From: Oceanococcus sp041619555
GTDB lineage: Bacteria > Pseudomonadota > Gammaproteobacteria > Nevskiales > Oceanococcaceae
Reading direction: 5' to 3'
Length of the DNA: 64,000 nucleotides
Assembly: GCA_041619555.1 (NCBI GenBank)
Contig: JBFKDQ010000017.1
Coordinates: 1 to 64,000 of the forward strand
Numbering within the stretch: the stretch's first letter is position 1; every line of letters starts with the position of its first letter. Shown here one piece after another: positions 8,291 through 16,852 of this stretch. The notes under the pieces are model-generated. The model saw only the letters and a program-made list of their open reading frames with translations, was not told the DNA's origin and ran no database searches. The translations under genes and the position numbers were made by a program.

Positions 8291-8888
8291 TCTGGCGCGC
8301 CAGTCCCTGGCGCTGGGGCGCCGCCCGGCGCTGCTGCTGGTGGACATGATCCGGGGCTTCACCGATCCGGCCTGCCCGCTGGGCAGTGCCTGTGCGCCGG
8401 TCATCGACGCCAACGCCCAGCTGCTGGCCGCTTTTCGCGCCGCCGCATTGCCGGTGTTCTTTACCACCGTGGTCTATCGCGATGCCGGCCAGGCGCGGGT
8501 TTTTCGCCAGCGCATCGCCGCCCTGAATCTGCTGCAGCCGGATTCGCCCTGGATCGAGGTGGACCCGGCGCTGGCGCCGCAGGCGGGCGAGGTCGTGATT
8601 GAAAAGTGCTGGGCGAGCAGCTTTTTCGCCACCGATCTGCAGCAGCGCCTGCGGGCACAGAGGGTGGACTCGCTGGTCGTGACCGGCCTGACCACCTCCG
8701 GCTGCGTGCGCGCCACCGTGGTGGATGGCCTGCAGCACGAGTATCCGGTGGTGGTGCCGCGGGAGGCGGTCGGGGATCGCAATCCGGCGGCGCATGCCGC
8801 CAATCTGTTTGACATGCACGCGAAGTACGCCGAAGTGCAGGCGCTGGCAGAGGTTCTGGCCAGCATCGATGCCCTGCGTGCCCGCTGA
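8283..8888 (+). CDS. Isochorismatase-family cysteine amidohydrolase 1
   Basis: This 201-residue product has the isochorismatase-like hydrolase triad: D21 in LLLVDMIRGF, K108 in VIEKCWASSFF and C141 in TTSGCVRAT. The SGCVR block is the hallmark of the cysteine-hydrolase branch (N-carbamoylsarcosine amidase, maleamate amidase, nicotinamidase), as opposed to true isochorismatase. It probably hydrolyses a linear amide, releasing ammonia. With a second family member at 18744 and imidase-like proteins next to that one, a maleamate amidase type of reaction on substituted maleamates is a reasonable inference. The gene overlaps the upstream hydrolase by 8 bp. Confidence 0.9.
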   Translation: MSDLARQSLALGRRPALLLVDMIRGFTDPACPLGSACAPVIDANAQLLAAFRAAALPVFFTTVVYRDAGQARVFRQRIAALNLLQPDSPWIEVDPALAPQAGEVVIEKCWASSFFATDLQQRLRAQRVDSLVVTGLTTSGCVRATVVDGLQHEYPVVVPREAVGDRNPAAHAANLFDMHAKYAEVQALAEVLASIDALRAR

Positions 8889-9063
8889 TCCGGTATTCAT
8901 TGGAAACCCAGAGGAAACAACTACAATGAGCGACGCCAAGGCTAGGGCAAGGGCGATTTCCGGCATGCACGGAGTCGTGGCGCCCGGTCCCAATCCGGCC
9001 TTGCACGGTGACTTGCTCGGGAGCGCCGAGGCCAGCACAACGATACCAGGTGGTAAACGACGT

Positions 9064-9849
9064 ATGACTTCAATGGTGGATCTGTTCAGCAGTCGCGAAA
9101 TGCAGTCCTTGCAGGATGAGGCGCCGACGCCACTCTATTTCCAGCTGTTTACCCTGCTGAAAAACCGCATTCTCAATGGCTCCATTGCCCATGGGGAGCA
9201 GATTCCGACCGAAGAGGAACTGGCCCGTGGATTTGGTGTGTCACGCATCACCGCGAAGCGGGCGCTGGATGATCTGGCGGCGGCGGAACTGGTTGAGCGG
9301 CGGCGCGGGCGCGGCACGTTTGTCACCTACAGTGCGGCGATGGAGTCCGTGCATGCCCCCTTGCTCGGTGAACTGGAGAAGCTCAGCGGTCTGGCGCGCC
9401 GCACCCATGTCAAAGTGCTGGATGTCGGCCAGCAATTGCCGCCGGGCGATGTGGCGGCGGAGATGGGGCTGAATCGCGGCGATCTGGCCTGGCGGGCGAC
9501 GCGTATTCGCTGCACCGAGGATGACATTCCCTACGGTCACCTGATCAGCTGGACGGTGGGCGTTGAGACCGGTTACACCAAGCGCGCGCTGGAATCCGGG
9601 GTCCGTCTGGACATCCTCAAGGACAACGGCATCAAGATTGCCAAGGTGGAGCAGGTGATCAGCGCGGTGCCGGCGCGGGATTTTTTCGCCGAGGCTCTGA
9701 ACATGGACATCGGCGAACCCACCCTGCTGATGGTGCGGCGCATCTATGACGAGCAGAACCGGCTGGTGGACATTCTCTACTGTCATCACAATCCGCGCCG
9801 CTTCCATTTCCGGCTGGAACTGGACGCCGAGGATTATCGCGGCGCTTAG
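9064..9849 (+). CDS. GntR-family transcriptional regulator, HutC (UTRA) type
   Basis: The product begins with a winged helix (about residues 24-88): PLYFQLFTLLKNRILNG, IPTEEELARGFGVSRITAKRAL as the recognition helix-turn-helix, and RRRGRGTFV as the wing. A UTRA-type effector domain follows to the end (VARRIYDEQN-like strand near VRRIYDEQNRL). It is the last gene of the run from 763 and the only regulator in the island, so it is the best candidate to bind the repeated AATGATATAACAATA element. The effector would be a pathway intermediate. I chose ATG 9064 (261 aa, usual family length); ATG 8926 in frame, with AGAGGAAA upstream, would add 46 low-complexity residues and cannot be excluded. Confidence 0.88.
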   Translation: MTSMVDLFSSREMQSLQDEAPTPLYFQLFTLLKNRILNGSIAHGEQIPTEEELARGFGVSRITAKRALDDLAAAELVERRRGRGTFVTYSAAMESVHAPLLGELEKLSGLARRTHVKVLDVGQQLPPGDVAAEMGLNRGDLAWRATRIRCTEDDIPYGHLISWTVGVETGYTKRALESGVRLDILKDNGIKIAKVEQVISAVPARDFFAEALNMDIGEPTLLMVRRIYDEQNRLVDILYCHHNPRRFHFRLELDAEDYRGA

Positions 9850-9971
9850 CAGGAGCAGGCTGTGGGAAAAGCCATCCTGGCCTTTTCCACAATCGCAGAG
9901 CGGAAAGCGCGGTGTCCTGGTGGCGCAAAAAATCAACGGCTTGCGGTCGTTGATTCTGGCGCTGTGTCCCT

Positions 9972-10035
9972 GGATTGCACAAACCTGGGTTGCACGTCCC
10001 CGGGGTTGCACGTCCCCGGGGCTGCACACAAGCCG
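9972..10035. repeat. Short tandem repeat, about 16-bp period, four units
   Basis: The 193-bp gap between convergent genes holds GGTTGCACGTCCCCGG twice in perfect tandem (9988-10003, 10004-10019), flanked by degenerate copies beginning GGATTGCACAAAC (9972) and GGCTGCACACAAGC (10020). Each unit ends in CCCCGG, so neighbouring units can pair. The region may end transcription from both sides or be a replication-slippage array. It is not a CRISPR: there are no unique spacers. Confidence 0.75.
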
Positions 10036-10042
10036 TCGACAA

Positions 10043-11014
10043 TCAGAGATTTTCAACCGCCCGTGAGTGCCCTGCGCTGGCAGGACGAAAGCCCTTGGGC
10101 AGTCCGGCCGCGGCGGTGAAGCCATACAGTTCGACTTCGGCCGGCAGGGCGGCGCGCAGCATCTGGCGCACTTCCAGCAACTGCTCAAGATCGATGCCGG
10201 TGCTCAGCCCCATGGATTCCAGCATGAACACCAGATCTTCGGTGACGATATTGCCGGATGCGCCCGGTGCGAAAGGACAGCCGCCAATGCCGCCCAGCGA
10301 AGCATCGACCGTGGTCAGGCCGATTTCCACCGCCGCCAGCGCGCAGGCCAGGCCCTGACCGCGGGTATTGTGCAAATGGATGCCATTGAGTTTGTCGCGA
10401 CCACAATGGCTCCACAGGGCGCGGGTCAGTTCGCGCACGCTGCGAGGATCGGCGTAGCCGGTGGTGTCCGACAGGCCGATTTCGTCACAGCCGGCACGCA
10501 GCAACTGTTCGCCGGCGGCAATCACCTGGGCGCTGGTGATTGGTCCTTCCAGGGTGCAGCCGAAAGCGGTCGACAGGCCGCCTTCGAGAATGGGGCGGCG
10601 CGCCGGTGGCAATTCGCGGATCCGTGCGGCGATTCGCGCCACCTCGGCGTACATCTGCGTGTGGCTGCGGCGCACGTTCTTCAGGCTGTGGGTTTCGGAC
10701 ACGGACAGTGGAATCGTGATTTTGTGCGCGCCGGCGGCGATGGCGTCTTCGGCGCCGCGAAAATTGGGTGCCAGCACGGCCACGTTGAGGCCTGGGATCT
10801 TGCAGGCCTCGCGCACCAGTTGCGCGGTATCCGCAAGCTGCGGCAACACCCGCACGGGCACGAAGGAGCCCACTTCGATTTCGCGCACGCCGGCGGCTGC
10901 TTCGGCCTCGATCCAGGCCAGCTTGGCGGCCGTGTCCATGATCGGGGTGATGCTCTGCAGGCCGTCGCGTGGTCCGACTTCGCTGATTTCGATGTCGATC
11001 GGTGTCGGGTTCAA
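10043..11014 (-). CDS. HMG-CoA lyase-family (DRE-TIM) protein
   Basis: A 323-residue protein of the hydroxymethylglutaryl-CoA lyase branch of the DRE-TIM metallolyases. Visible motifs: EVGPRDGLQ (12-20, divalent metal site), EIGLSDTTGYADP in the middle, HLHNTRGQGLA (metal-binding HxH) and GIGGCPFAPGASGN (with the active-site loop Cys) near the C-terminus. It cleaves 3-hydroxy-3-methylglutaryl-CoA or a related 3-hydroxy-3-alkyl acyl-CoA to acetyl-CoA (or equivalent) and a keto acid. The start is TTG at 11014 with GGAG six nt upstream; no ATG fits better. It is divergent from the CoA-transferase gene, with site b between them, so it likely belongs to the island regulon. Confidence 0.88.
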   Translation of the reverse strand: MNPTPIDIEISEVGPRDGLQSITPIMDTAAKLAWIEAEAAAGVREIEVGSFVPVRVLPQLADTAQLVREACKIPGLNVAVLAPNFRGAEDAIAAGAHKITIPLSVSETHSLKNVRRSHTQMYAEVARIAARIRELPPARRPILEGGLSTAFGCTLEGPITSAQVIAAGEQLLRAGCDEIGLSDTTGYADPRSVRELTRALWSHCGRDKLNGIHLHNTRGQGLACALAAVEIGLTTVDASLGGIGGCPFAPGASGNIVTEDLVFMLESMGLSTGIDLEQLLEVRQMLRAALPAEVELYGFTAAAGLPKGFRPASAGHSRAVENL

Positions 11015-11043
11015 TGCGGGCTCCGGTGGCTCTAAAAGACTTA

Positions 11044-11055
11044 ATGTTATAACAT
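11044..11055. promoter_or_regulatory. Candidate operator, site b (perfect 12-bp palindrome)
   Basis: ATGTTATAACAT is fully self-complementary and lies in the 73-bp gap between divergent start codons at 11014 and 11088, 29 and 32 bp from them. It is flanked by GACT on the left (11037-11040) and AGTC on the right (11057-11060), which extends the dyad with a short interruption. The same core with variations recurs at five other promoters here. It includes TATAAC, so part of the conservation may reflect -10 boxes. Confidence 0.6.
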
Positions 11056-11087
11056 ATAGTCAAACATATCTGCGTACGGACTTCTGC

Positions 11088-12257
11088 ATGAGCGAGCCAG
11101 CTTGCGATTTGCCCCTGTCGGGTTTGCGCGTCGTCGAATTCACCCACATGGTCATGGGCCCGGTGGTCGGCCTGATCCTGGCGGATCTGGGTGCCGACGT
11201 GATCAAGATCGAGCCGCCCGGTGGTGACAAGACCCGCCGCCTGCCCGGCTCCGGCGCCGGCTATTTTCCGATGTACAACCGCAACAAGCGCAGTCTGTGC
11301 ATCGACACCAAGACCCCTGCGGGACTCGCGCTGGCGCGGCGTCTGTGCGGGCGCGCCGATATCGTGATCGAAAACTTCCGCCCCGGCGCGATGGAGGCCC
11401 TGGGCCTGGGCTACGCCGAACTGAGCCAGACCAATCCGCAGCTGATCTATTGCTCGCTCAAAGGCTTTCTCAAGGGGCCGTATCAGCATCGCACCGCGCT
11501 GGATGAGGTGTGTCAGATGATGGGCGGGCTGGCCTACATGACCGGTCTGCCGGGCAAGCCGATGCGGGCCGGCGCTTCGGTGGTGGATGTCACCGGCGGC
11601 ATGTTTGGCGTCATCGCCATTCTGGCCGCGCTGGAACAGCGGCATCGCAGTGGCCGGGGTCAGCATGTGCAGAGCTCGCTGTTCGAGACCACCGGGTTCC
11701 TGGTCGGCCAGCACATGGCCCAGCATGCGGTCAGCCAGCAGCCGCTGCAACCGATGAGCGTGCGCACCTCGGCCTGGGCGGTGTATGACATCTTCGATAC
11801 CGCCGAAGGCGAGCAGCTTTTCATTGGCGTGGTCAGCGACACCCAGTGGAAGCTGTTCTGCGAAGCCTTTGCGTTCGCCGATTTCGCCGCGGACCGCGCG
11901 CTGGATACCAATGCCCAGAGGGTGAGCCGGCGCAACGAGATCCTGCCGCGCATCCGGGCGCAGTTTCTCAAGCTGGGCAAGGCGGAGTTGATGGACCGGC
12001 TGGAACACACCGGGCTGCCGTTCGCGCCGATCGCCCGCCCGGAAGACCTGACCGCCGATCCTCAACTCAATGCCGGTGGTCTGGTTGAGGTGACCCTGGC
12101 CGATGGGCGCAAGGTCAAGCTGCCGGCCCTGCCGGTGGCCTTTGGCGATCAGCGGCTGGGCTTGCGCCATGATTTGCCGGATACCGGCGAGGATCTGGCC
12201 GCGGTGCTGGCGCAGTGGGGGCTGGAGGAGAACGTGGCGATCACGCCGGAGGTTTGA
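11088..12257 (+). CDS. CaiB/BaiF family (class III) CoA-transferase
   Basis: This 389-residue protein begins with the family signature LPLSGLRVVEFTHMVMGP and GADVIKIEPP (36-44), continues with NRNKRSL and ENFRPG (95-100), and has the nucleophilic aspartate as D139 in ALDEVCQMMGG. The C-terminal GLPFAPI element is also typical. It moves CoA between carboxylic acids, activating an acid for beta-oxidation or lyase chemistry. It is divergent from the HMG-CoA lyase gene and followed, after a 247-bp gap, by the MaoC and thiolase genes, suggesting that all act on one acyl-CoA series. Confidence 0.93.
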   Translation: MSEPACDLPLSGLRVVEFTHMVMGPVVGLILADLGADVIKIEPPGGDKTRRLPGSGAGYFPMYNRNKRSLCIDTKTPAGLALARRLCGRADIVIENFRPGAMEALGLGYAELSQTNPQLIYCSLKGFLKGPYQHRTALDEVCQMMGGLAYMTGLPGKPMRAGASVVDVTGGMFGVIAILAALEQRHRSGRGQHVQSSLFETTGFLVGQHMAQHAVSQQPLQPMSVRTSAWAVYDIFDTAEGEQLFIGVVSDTQWKLFCEAFAFADFAADRALDTNAQRVSRRNEILPRIRAQFLKLGKAELMDRLEHTGLPFAPIARPEDLTADPQLNAGGLVEVTLADGRKVKLPALPVAFGDQRLGLRHDLPDTGEDLAAVLAQWGLEENVAITPEV

Positions 12258-12504
12258 GGCCCGCGCTTCGCCGCCGCCAGGACTGCTGTCGGCCGTTGCG
12301 CCAGTTCACTGAGGCGCTGGGTTGATGGGCTCATCAGGGGCGGCTTGTGCTTGAACCACCGGGCCGCGAGGGGATTGGCGTTAACATGACGCTGCCAACA
12401 AGGCGCGAGCGCTCGATGCGCTCGACGGACAGTCCGGGCATGAGTCCGGCCGCCAAATCGCCAGCAGCTGACTGGCGCAAAAATCCGCAATCCGAGGTTC
12501 ACCG

Positions 12505-13419
12505 ATGCACACCGATAAATTGATCCCGGTCGCCGTGCCGGCTTCGCTCGCCCGCGAGCAGTTCCCCGCCATGGCGGGCATGCTCACCGGCCTTGCGCTG
12601 TCGCTGACGCCGTCGGCCCTGAAGTCGCGTCTGATCGATCCGGAGCGCGAGCAGCGCATGCAGGCGGCGGCGCCCAGCGACAAGTTGCTGCGTCATTATC
12701 TGGCGTGGAGTGGCGCTCCCGCATCGCGCTATGCCGGGGGGCTGCCGCCGCATTTCTTCGCCCGATATGGCATGGCCCTGGTGGCGCGGCTGATGGGCCA
12801 GGTGCCCTACAGCATGCTGAGCGTGCTCAATCAGGGCTGCCGTTTCCAGGTGCGCAAGTTGATCCCGCAGGGCGAGCGCATTGTGATGCGCGGCCGCCTG
12901 CTGGATTGCAGCCAGCACGGTTCGCGCGTGCGCGTGCATGCCCAGGTTACCGCGGGTTGGGCGGCCGAGCCCGATGCGATGACGGTCGATGTATATGCCG
13001 CCGTGATGCTCGGTCGGCAGGCCAAGCGTCAGCAGACGCCGCGGCCTGATCCGCCGTTCGAGACCGTGGGCCGCTGGGCCGCCGACCGCAAGGATGGGCA
13101 GCGGTTTTTTTATCTCACCGGGGACTTCAACCCGATTCATACCCTCTGGCCGGTGGCCCGGCGCACCCGCTATGGTGGCTGCATCCTGCACGGTTTCGGT
13201 TCGCTGGCGCGCAGCTGGGAATGCCTGGCCGATGCCGGTCACGAGATCGTCGATTTCGACCTGCGTTTCGTCCGCCCCAACCGCTTGCCGAATCCGGCCC
13301 TGGAGGTGCAGCGGACGGTCGAGGCCGATGCCGAGGGCTATCGCCAGATGCGCCTGTGCGACCCGGCCGGCAGCGTCTTTCTCGCCGGTCGCTTCCTGGA
13401 TCGGGCGGCGGCAGGATGA
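12505..13419 (+). CDS. MaoC-like double hot-dog hydratase/dehydratase
   Basis: This 304-residue protein has two hot-dog halves. The N-terminal half (about 60-170) lacks catalytic residues; the C-terminal half carries the hydratase-2 signature LTGDFNPIH with D207 and H212, followed by GGCILHGFGSLA. Known relatives hydrate trans-2-enoyl-CoA to (R)-3-hydroxyacyl-CoA. It is translationally coupled to the thiolase gene by an ATGA overlap. The 247-bp gap before it contains a GC-rich inverted repeat near 12405-12430 but no clear copy of the island operator. Confidence 0.85.
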   Translation: MHTDKLIPVAVPASLAREQFPAMAGMLTGLALSLTPSALKSRLIDPEREQRMQAAAPSDKLLRHYLAWSGAPASRYAGGLPPHFFARYGMALVARLMGQVPYSMLSVLNQGCRFQVRKLIPQGERIVMRGRLLDCSQHGSRVRVHAQVTAGWAAEPDAMTVDVYAAVMLGRQAKRQQTPRPDPPFETVGRWAADRKDGQRFFYLTGDFNPIHTLWPVARRTRYGGCILHGFGSLARSWECLADAGHEIVDFDLRFVRPNRLPNPALEVQRTVEADAEGYRQMRLCDPAGSVFLAGRFLDRAAAG

Positions 13420-14726
13420 GCTATTACCGATCTCTGGATCCGGCCCGCCAGCCGGTCATCGTTGATGCGGTGCGTACGCCCTTCCTGCATTCCGGCGGGG
13501 CCTTTTCGCAACTGCGCCATCATGAGCTGGCCGCCAGACCGATCCGCGCGCTGCTGGAACGCAGTGGCGTGGCGCCCGCCGAAATCGAGTTCCTCACCGT
13601 CGGTGCGGTGGTGCAGGAACTCGACACCACCAATGTGGCGCGCGAGGCCGGTCTGGAAGCGGGCCTGCCGATGCGGGTGCCGGCCTACAGCGTCTCCATG
13701 GCCGGTGTGTCCCCGGCCGTTGGTCTGGCCCATCTTTGTGACATGATCGCGCTCGGCCGGCTGGACATCGCGATCGCCGGCGGCAGCGAGAATTTCTCCG
13801 ATATTCCGATCCGTCTGCGCCGGCCGGTCCGTCAGCGTGCCGCCCGACTGGCCCTGGCCAAAAGCGCGGGCGCAAAGCTCAAGGCGCTGACCGGATTGCG
13901 GCCTGGCGATTTCCTGCCGGAGCTACCGTCGAGCAAGGACCTCACCACCGGCATGAGCATGGGCCTTGCCTGCGAGGCCATGGTGCGACGATTCGGGGTC
14001 AGCCGGGAGGCGGCGGACGCCTTTGCGGTGCGCAGCCACCAGTTGGCGGCCGCGGCCTGGGCGCAGGGTCACTATGCCGCCGATGTGGTGCCGGTGAGCC
14101 TGGGGACTGGCGCCGTGGTGGTCGAACGTGACGATGGCATACGCCAGGACACCACCGCGGACCGGCTCGCCCGACTCAAGCCGGCGTTCGCGGCCGGCGG
14201 CATCATCACCGCCGCCACGTCCTCCGGCATCACCGACGGCGCCTCCGCACAGCTGCTGATGAGTGCCGCCGCGGCGGCCGCGCGCCAGCTGCCGGTGCTG
14301 GGGCGGCTCGTGGATTATCAGTTTGGCGGCGTCAATGACATGCACACCGAGATGCTGCTGGGACCGGCGATGACCATCCCGCCTCTGCTCGCCCGCAATG
14401 GTCTGGCCATCGAGGACATTGCCGTGTTCGAGCTGCACGAGGCCTTTGCCGCCCAGATCCTCAGCAACCAGCAGGCGCTGGGTGATGCCGCTTTCGCCCG
14501 TGCCGAGCTGGGCCTGGAGCAGCCGGTCGGGGCGATACCGCTGGCGCGCCTGAACACCTGGGGCGGCTCGCTCGCCCTGGGCAATCCCTTTGCCGGCACC
14601 GGCGGGCGGCTATTGAGCACGGCGCTGCGTCGGCTGCAGGCCAGTGGCGAGCGCTATGCCATTACCGCCACCTGTGCCGGAGGGGGGCTGGGGGCGGCGA
14701 TCCTGCTGGAAAATCCGCAGGCCTGA
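13416..14726 (+). CDS. Thiolase-superfamily protein lacking the nucleophilic Cys and one catalytic His
   Basis: This 436-residue protein aligns along its length with FadI/HADHB-type thiolases: VDAVRTPF near the start, GGSENFSD near 122, HEAFAAQ (H341) and the C-terminal CAGGGLGAA (C420). Two catalytic positions are changed. Where HADHB-type enzymes have the nucleophile in a TMACIS context, this protein has SMAGVS, giving Gly97. Where the family has GGSLxLGHPFGATG, this one has GGSLALGNPFAGTG, giving Asn390. It therefore should not form the usual acyl-enzyme. It may act in a lyase/aldolase fashion like the Cys-less thiolase-fold steroid aldolases, or serve as a partner. The ATG overlaps the MaoC stop by 4 bp. 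Confidence 0.85.
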   Translation: MSYYRSLDPARQPVIVDAVRTPFLHSGGAFSQLRHHELAARPIRALLERSGVAPAEIEFLTVGAVVQELDTTNVAREAGLEAGLPMRVPAYSVSMAGVSPAVGLAHLCDMIALGRLDIAIAGGSENFSDIPIRLRRPVRQRAARLALAKSAGAKLKALTGLRPGDFLPELPSSKDLTTGMSMGLACEAMVRRFGVSREAADAFAVRSHQLAAAAWAQGHYAADVVPVSLGTGAVVVERDDGIRQDTTADRLARLKPAFAAGGIITAATSSGITDGASAQLLMSAAAAAARQLPVLGRLVDYQFGGVNDMHTEMLLGPAMTIPPLLARNGLAIEDIAVFELHEAFAAQILSNQQALGDAAFARAELGLEQPVGAIPLARLNTWGGSLALGNPFAGTGGRLLSTALRRLQASGERYAITATCAGGGLGAAILLENPQA

Positions 14727-14790
14727 TCTGCGGTCGCGCAGCCCGGGCTCGTGGGCAAGGGTGGTCGGACGCCTGATCGGCCGGCTTCTG

Positions 14791-14810
14791 GCGCCGCGTG
14801 ATCACGGCGC
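14791..14810. terminator. GC-rich inverted repeat between convergent genes
   Basis: GCGCCG and CGGCGC flank the palindromic GTGATCAC with one bulged base. The element lies in the 99-bp gap between the 3' ends of the thiolase gene and the LeuD-type gene, where a bidirectional terminator would be expected. There is no T-run, so this is tentative. Confidence 0.35.
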
Positions 14811-14825
14811 TGACGTCATCTCGGG

Positions 14826-15446
14826 TCACAGATAGGCCCAGGGCCGTGCCTGCCGATCCTGTGCCAGGTGCTGGTCGATCCGGGCCTGGCTTTGCTGGGT
14901 CAGGGCGATGGGGTCCAGGCCCTGCAGGAGCATCTGGCGGTGGCCTTCGGCCAGGCTGAAGCTGTGGGCCTGGCCGTCCGGTGCCAGCACCTGACAATGT
15001 TCGAGATCGATGTCCAGTTGGGCCTGTTGCGGGTTTTTTACAACCTGGGCGGCGAGCTGGCGCACCAGGGCGTCATCCAGCACCAGGGGGAGCAGGCCAT
15101 TGCGCACGCAGTTGTTGGCGAAGATCGCCCCGAAACTGGGGGCGATGATGCAGCGGATGCCGTACTCGGCCAGAGCCCAGACCGCGTGCTCACGGGAAGA
15201 ACCGCAGCCAAAATTGGCGCCGCCAAGCAGGATGCTGGCGCCGGCATGAGCGTCCTGGTTGAGAACGAAAGACGGGTCGGGGGTGCGGCTGCCGGCGTCA
15301 AGATAGCGCCAGCCGGCAAACAGGCCGGCGGACAGGCCGCGCTTGCTGACCGTCTTCATCTCGCGGGACGGAATGATCGCGTCGGTGTCGATATTGATGC
15401 GCAGCAGCGGGGCGGCGATGCCGCGATGGCGGGTGAATGGCCTCAT
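14826..15446 (-). CDS. LeuD-type aconitase-family (de)hydratase small subunit
   Basis: This 206-residue protein is the small (swivel) subunit of the isopropylmalate isomerase type: NIDTDAIIP at 18-26, then GANFGCGSSREHAVWAL and APSFGAIFANN. The substrate loop after DTDAIIP reads SREMKTVSKRGLSAG rather than the QFLQKVTRTGFG type I remember from leucine-pathway LeuD, hinting at another substrate. No leuA or leuB lies nearby. With the PEP mutase/isocitrate lyase-family gene in the same regulon, a substituted-maleate hydratase (as in dimethylmaleate hydratase) is a good candidate role. It overlaps the LeuC-type gene by 4 bp and is last in the minus-strand operon from 20644. Confidence 0.88.
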   Translation of the reverse strand: MRPFTRHRGIAAPLLRINIDTDAIIPSREMKTVSKRGLSAGLFAGWRYLDAGSRTPDPSFVLNQDAHAGASILLGGANFGCGSSREHAVWALAEYGIRCIIAPSFGAIFANNCVRNGLLPLVLDDALVRQLAAQVVKNPQQAQLDIDLEHCQVLAPDGQAHSFSLAEGHRQMLLQGLDPIALTQQSQARIDQHLAQDRQARPWAYL

Positions 15447-16852
15447 GCGGAAAGCTCGCTGGCGGCGCCGATGCGGCCGAATACGGCGGAGGCCGCGACC
15501 GTGGCCGGGCTGGCCAGATGGGTGCGGGTCTGAGGGCCCTGGCGGGATTCGAAATTGCGGTTGGTGGAGGAGATCACCCGTTCCTGATAGCCCATGGATT
15601 CTCCGCCGGCGAAGAAGCACATCGAGCAGCCGGCCTCGCGCCACTGGAAGCCGGCTTCGGTGAAGATCCGGTCCAGGCCTTCGGCTTCGGCTTCGCGTTT
15701 TACCGTGGATGAACCCGGCACGCAGATCGCTCTCACCCCGGCGGCCACTTTGCGGCCGCGCAGCACCGCGGCGGCGGCCCGCAGGTCGGACAGGCGGGCG
15801 TTGGTGCAGGAGCCGATGAAGGCGGCATCGATGCGCAGTTCGCGCATTGCCTGGCCGGGCTGCAAGTCCATGTAGTTCAGGGCGCGTTGCATGGCGCTGC
15901 GGCCGCCGGCATCGGCGCAGCGCGCGGGGTCGGGCACCTGGCCCGCCACCGTGGTCGCATGTTGCGGACTGGTGCCCCAGGTCACCGCCGGTGACAACTG
16001 GCTGCAGTCGATCTGGTACTCGGTATCAAAGCGGGCGTCTGCATCGCTGTGCAGCTCGCTCCAGTCGGCGAGCGCGGCCTCCCAGAGTGGTCCCTGCGGC
16101 GCGTAATCGCGCCCCCGCAGGTAGTCGATGGTTTTTTCGTCGGGCGCGACGAGGCCGGAAAAGGCAGAGAATTCCACCGCCATATTGCACAGGGTCAAAC
16201 GGGCTTCAATGTCCAGGGCGCGAATCGCCGGGCCGCAGAATTCGAGGGCATGACCGGCGCCGCCGCCGGCGCCGTAGCGCCCGATCAGGTGCAGGATCAG
16301 GTCCTTGGCGGTGGTGCCGATGGGCAGGGTCCCGGCGCAGTGGACCCGCATGTTGCGCGGCCGATGGACGCGCAGGGTCTTGGTCGCCAGCGCATGTTCG
16401 GCCTCGGTCGAGCCGATGCCCCAGGCCAGGGCGCCGAGGCCGCCGAGGGTGCAGGTGTGGGAATCGGGGCAGACTAGGGTCAGGCCGGGCAGGGCGATGC
16501 CGAGCTCGGGGCTGAGCACATGGGCGATGCCCTGCTGCGGATCATCGAGATCGAACAGGCGAATGCCGGCGGCCCTGGCCGCCTTGCGGGTGGCCTGGAT
16601 GAAGGCCTTGCCGCTGGGCATGCGGGTGTTGTCATTGCGCCCGGCCGTGGTATCCACGATGTGGTCCATGGTGCAGAACACCGCTTCGGGGTGGCGCACC
16701 GGGCGGCCGGCGTCCGCCAGGCTTTCCAGGGCGACCGCGCCGGTGCGCTCGTGCAGGAAGATGCGGTCGATCAGGATCAGGCTGCTGCCGTCGGCCTGGG
16801 TTTCGATCTGGTGCCGGTCCCAGATCTTGTCGAACAGGCTGCGACCGCTCAT
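15443..16852 (-). CDS. LeuC-type aconitase-family (de)hydratase large subunit
   Basis: The 469-residue large subunit carries the three [4Fe-4S] cysteines: C349 in GSCTNAR and C409/C412 in GCSMC. DSHTCTLGGLGALAWGIG (about 130-147) is also typical. After GCSMC the usual LAMN(P/N)D stretch is replaced by FFAGGESMGY, so the substrate pocket differs from leucine-pathway LeuC; STNRNFESRQG then returns to consensus. Probable reaction: stereospecific hydration of a substituted maleate (citraconate, dimethylmaleate or a longer homologue) to a malate. It is coupled by ATGA overlaps both to the imidase-like gene upstream and to the small subunit downstream. Confidence 0.9.
   Translation of the reverse strand: MSGRSLFDKIWDRHQIETQADGSSLILIDRIFLHERTGAVALESLADAGRPVRHPEAVFCTMDHIVDTTAGRNDNTRMPSGKAFIQATRKAARAAGIRLFDLDDPQQGIAHVLSPELGIALPGLTLVCPDSHTCTLGGLGALAWGIGSTEAEHALATKTLRVHRPRNMRVHCAGTLPIGTTAKDLILHLIGRYGAGGGAGHALEFCGPAIRALDIEARLTLCNMAVEFSAFSGLVAPDEKTIDYLRGRDYAPQGPLWEAALADWSELHSDADARFDTEYQIDCSQLSPAVTWGTSPQHATTVAGQVPDPARCADAGGRSAMQRALNYMDLQPGQAMRELRIDAAFIGSCTNARLSDLRAAAAVLRGRKVAAGVRAICVPGSSTVKREAEAEGLDRIFTEAGFQWREAGCSMCFFAGGESMGYQERVISSTNRNFESRQGPQTRTHLASPATVAASAVFGRIGAASELSA

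Noticed and set aside
8926..9063. N-terminal extension of the GntR regulator.
   Set aside because: The 46 residues are low complexity and outside the family pattern. I kept ATG 9064, although the upstream start has an acceptable ribosome site.
9972..10035. CRISPR array.
   Set aside because: Units of about 16 bp abut one another without spacers and no cas gene is present.
14826..16852. LeuCD as leucine biosynthesis genes.
   Set aside because: There is no leuA or leuB nearby, the substrate loops deviate from leucine-pathway enzymes, and the genes are coupled to imidase-like genes. A catabolic hydratase fits better, though activity is untested.
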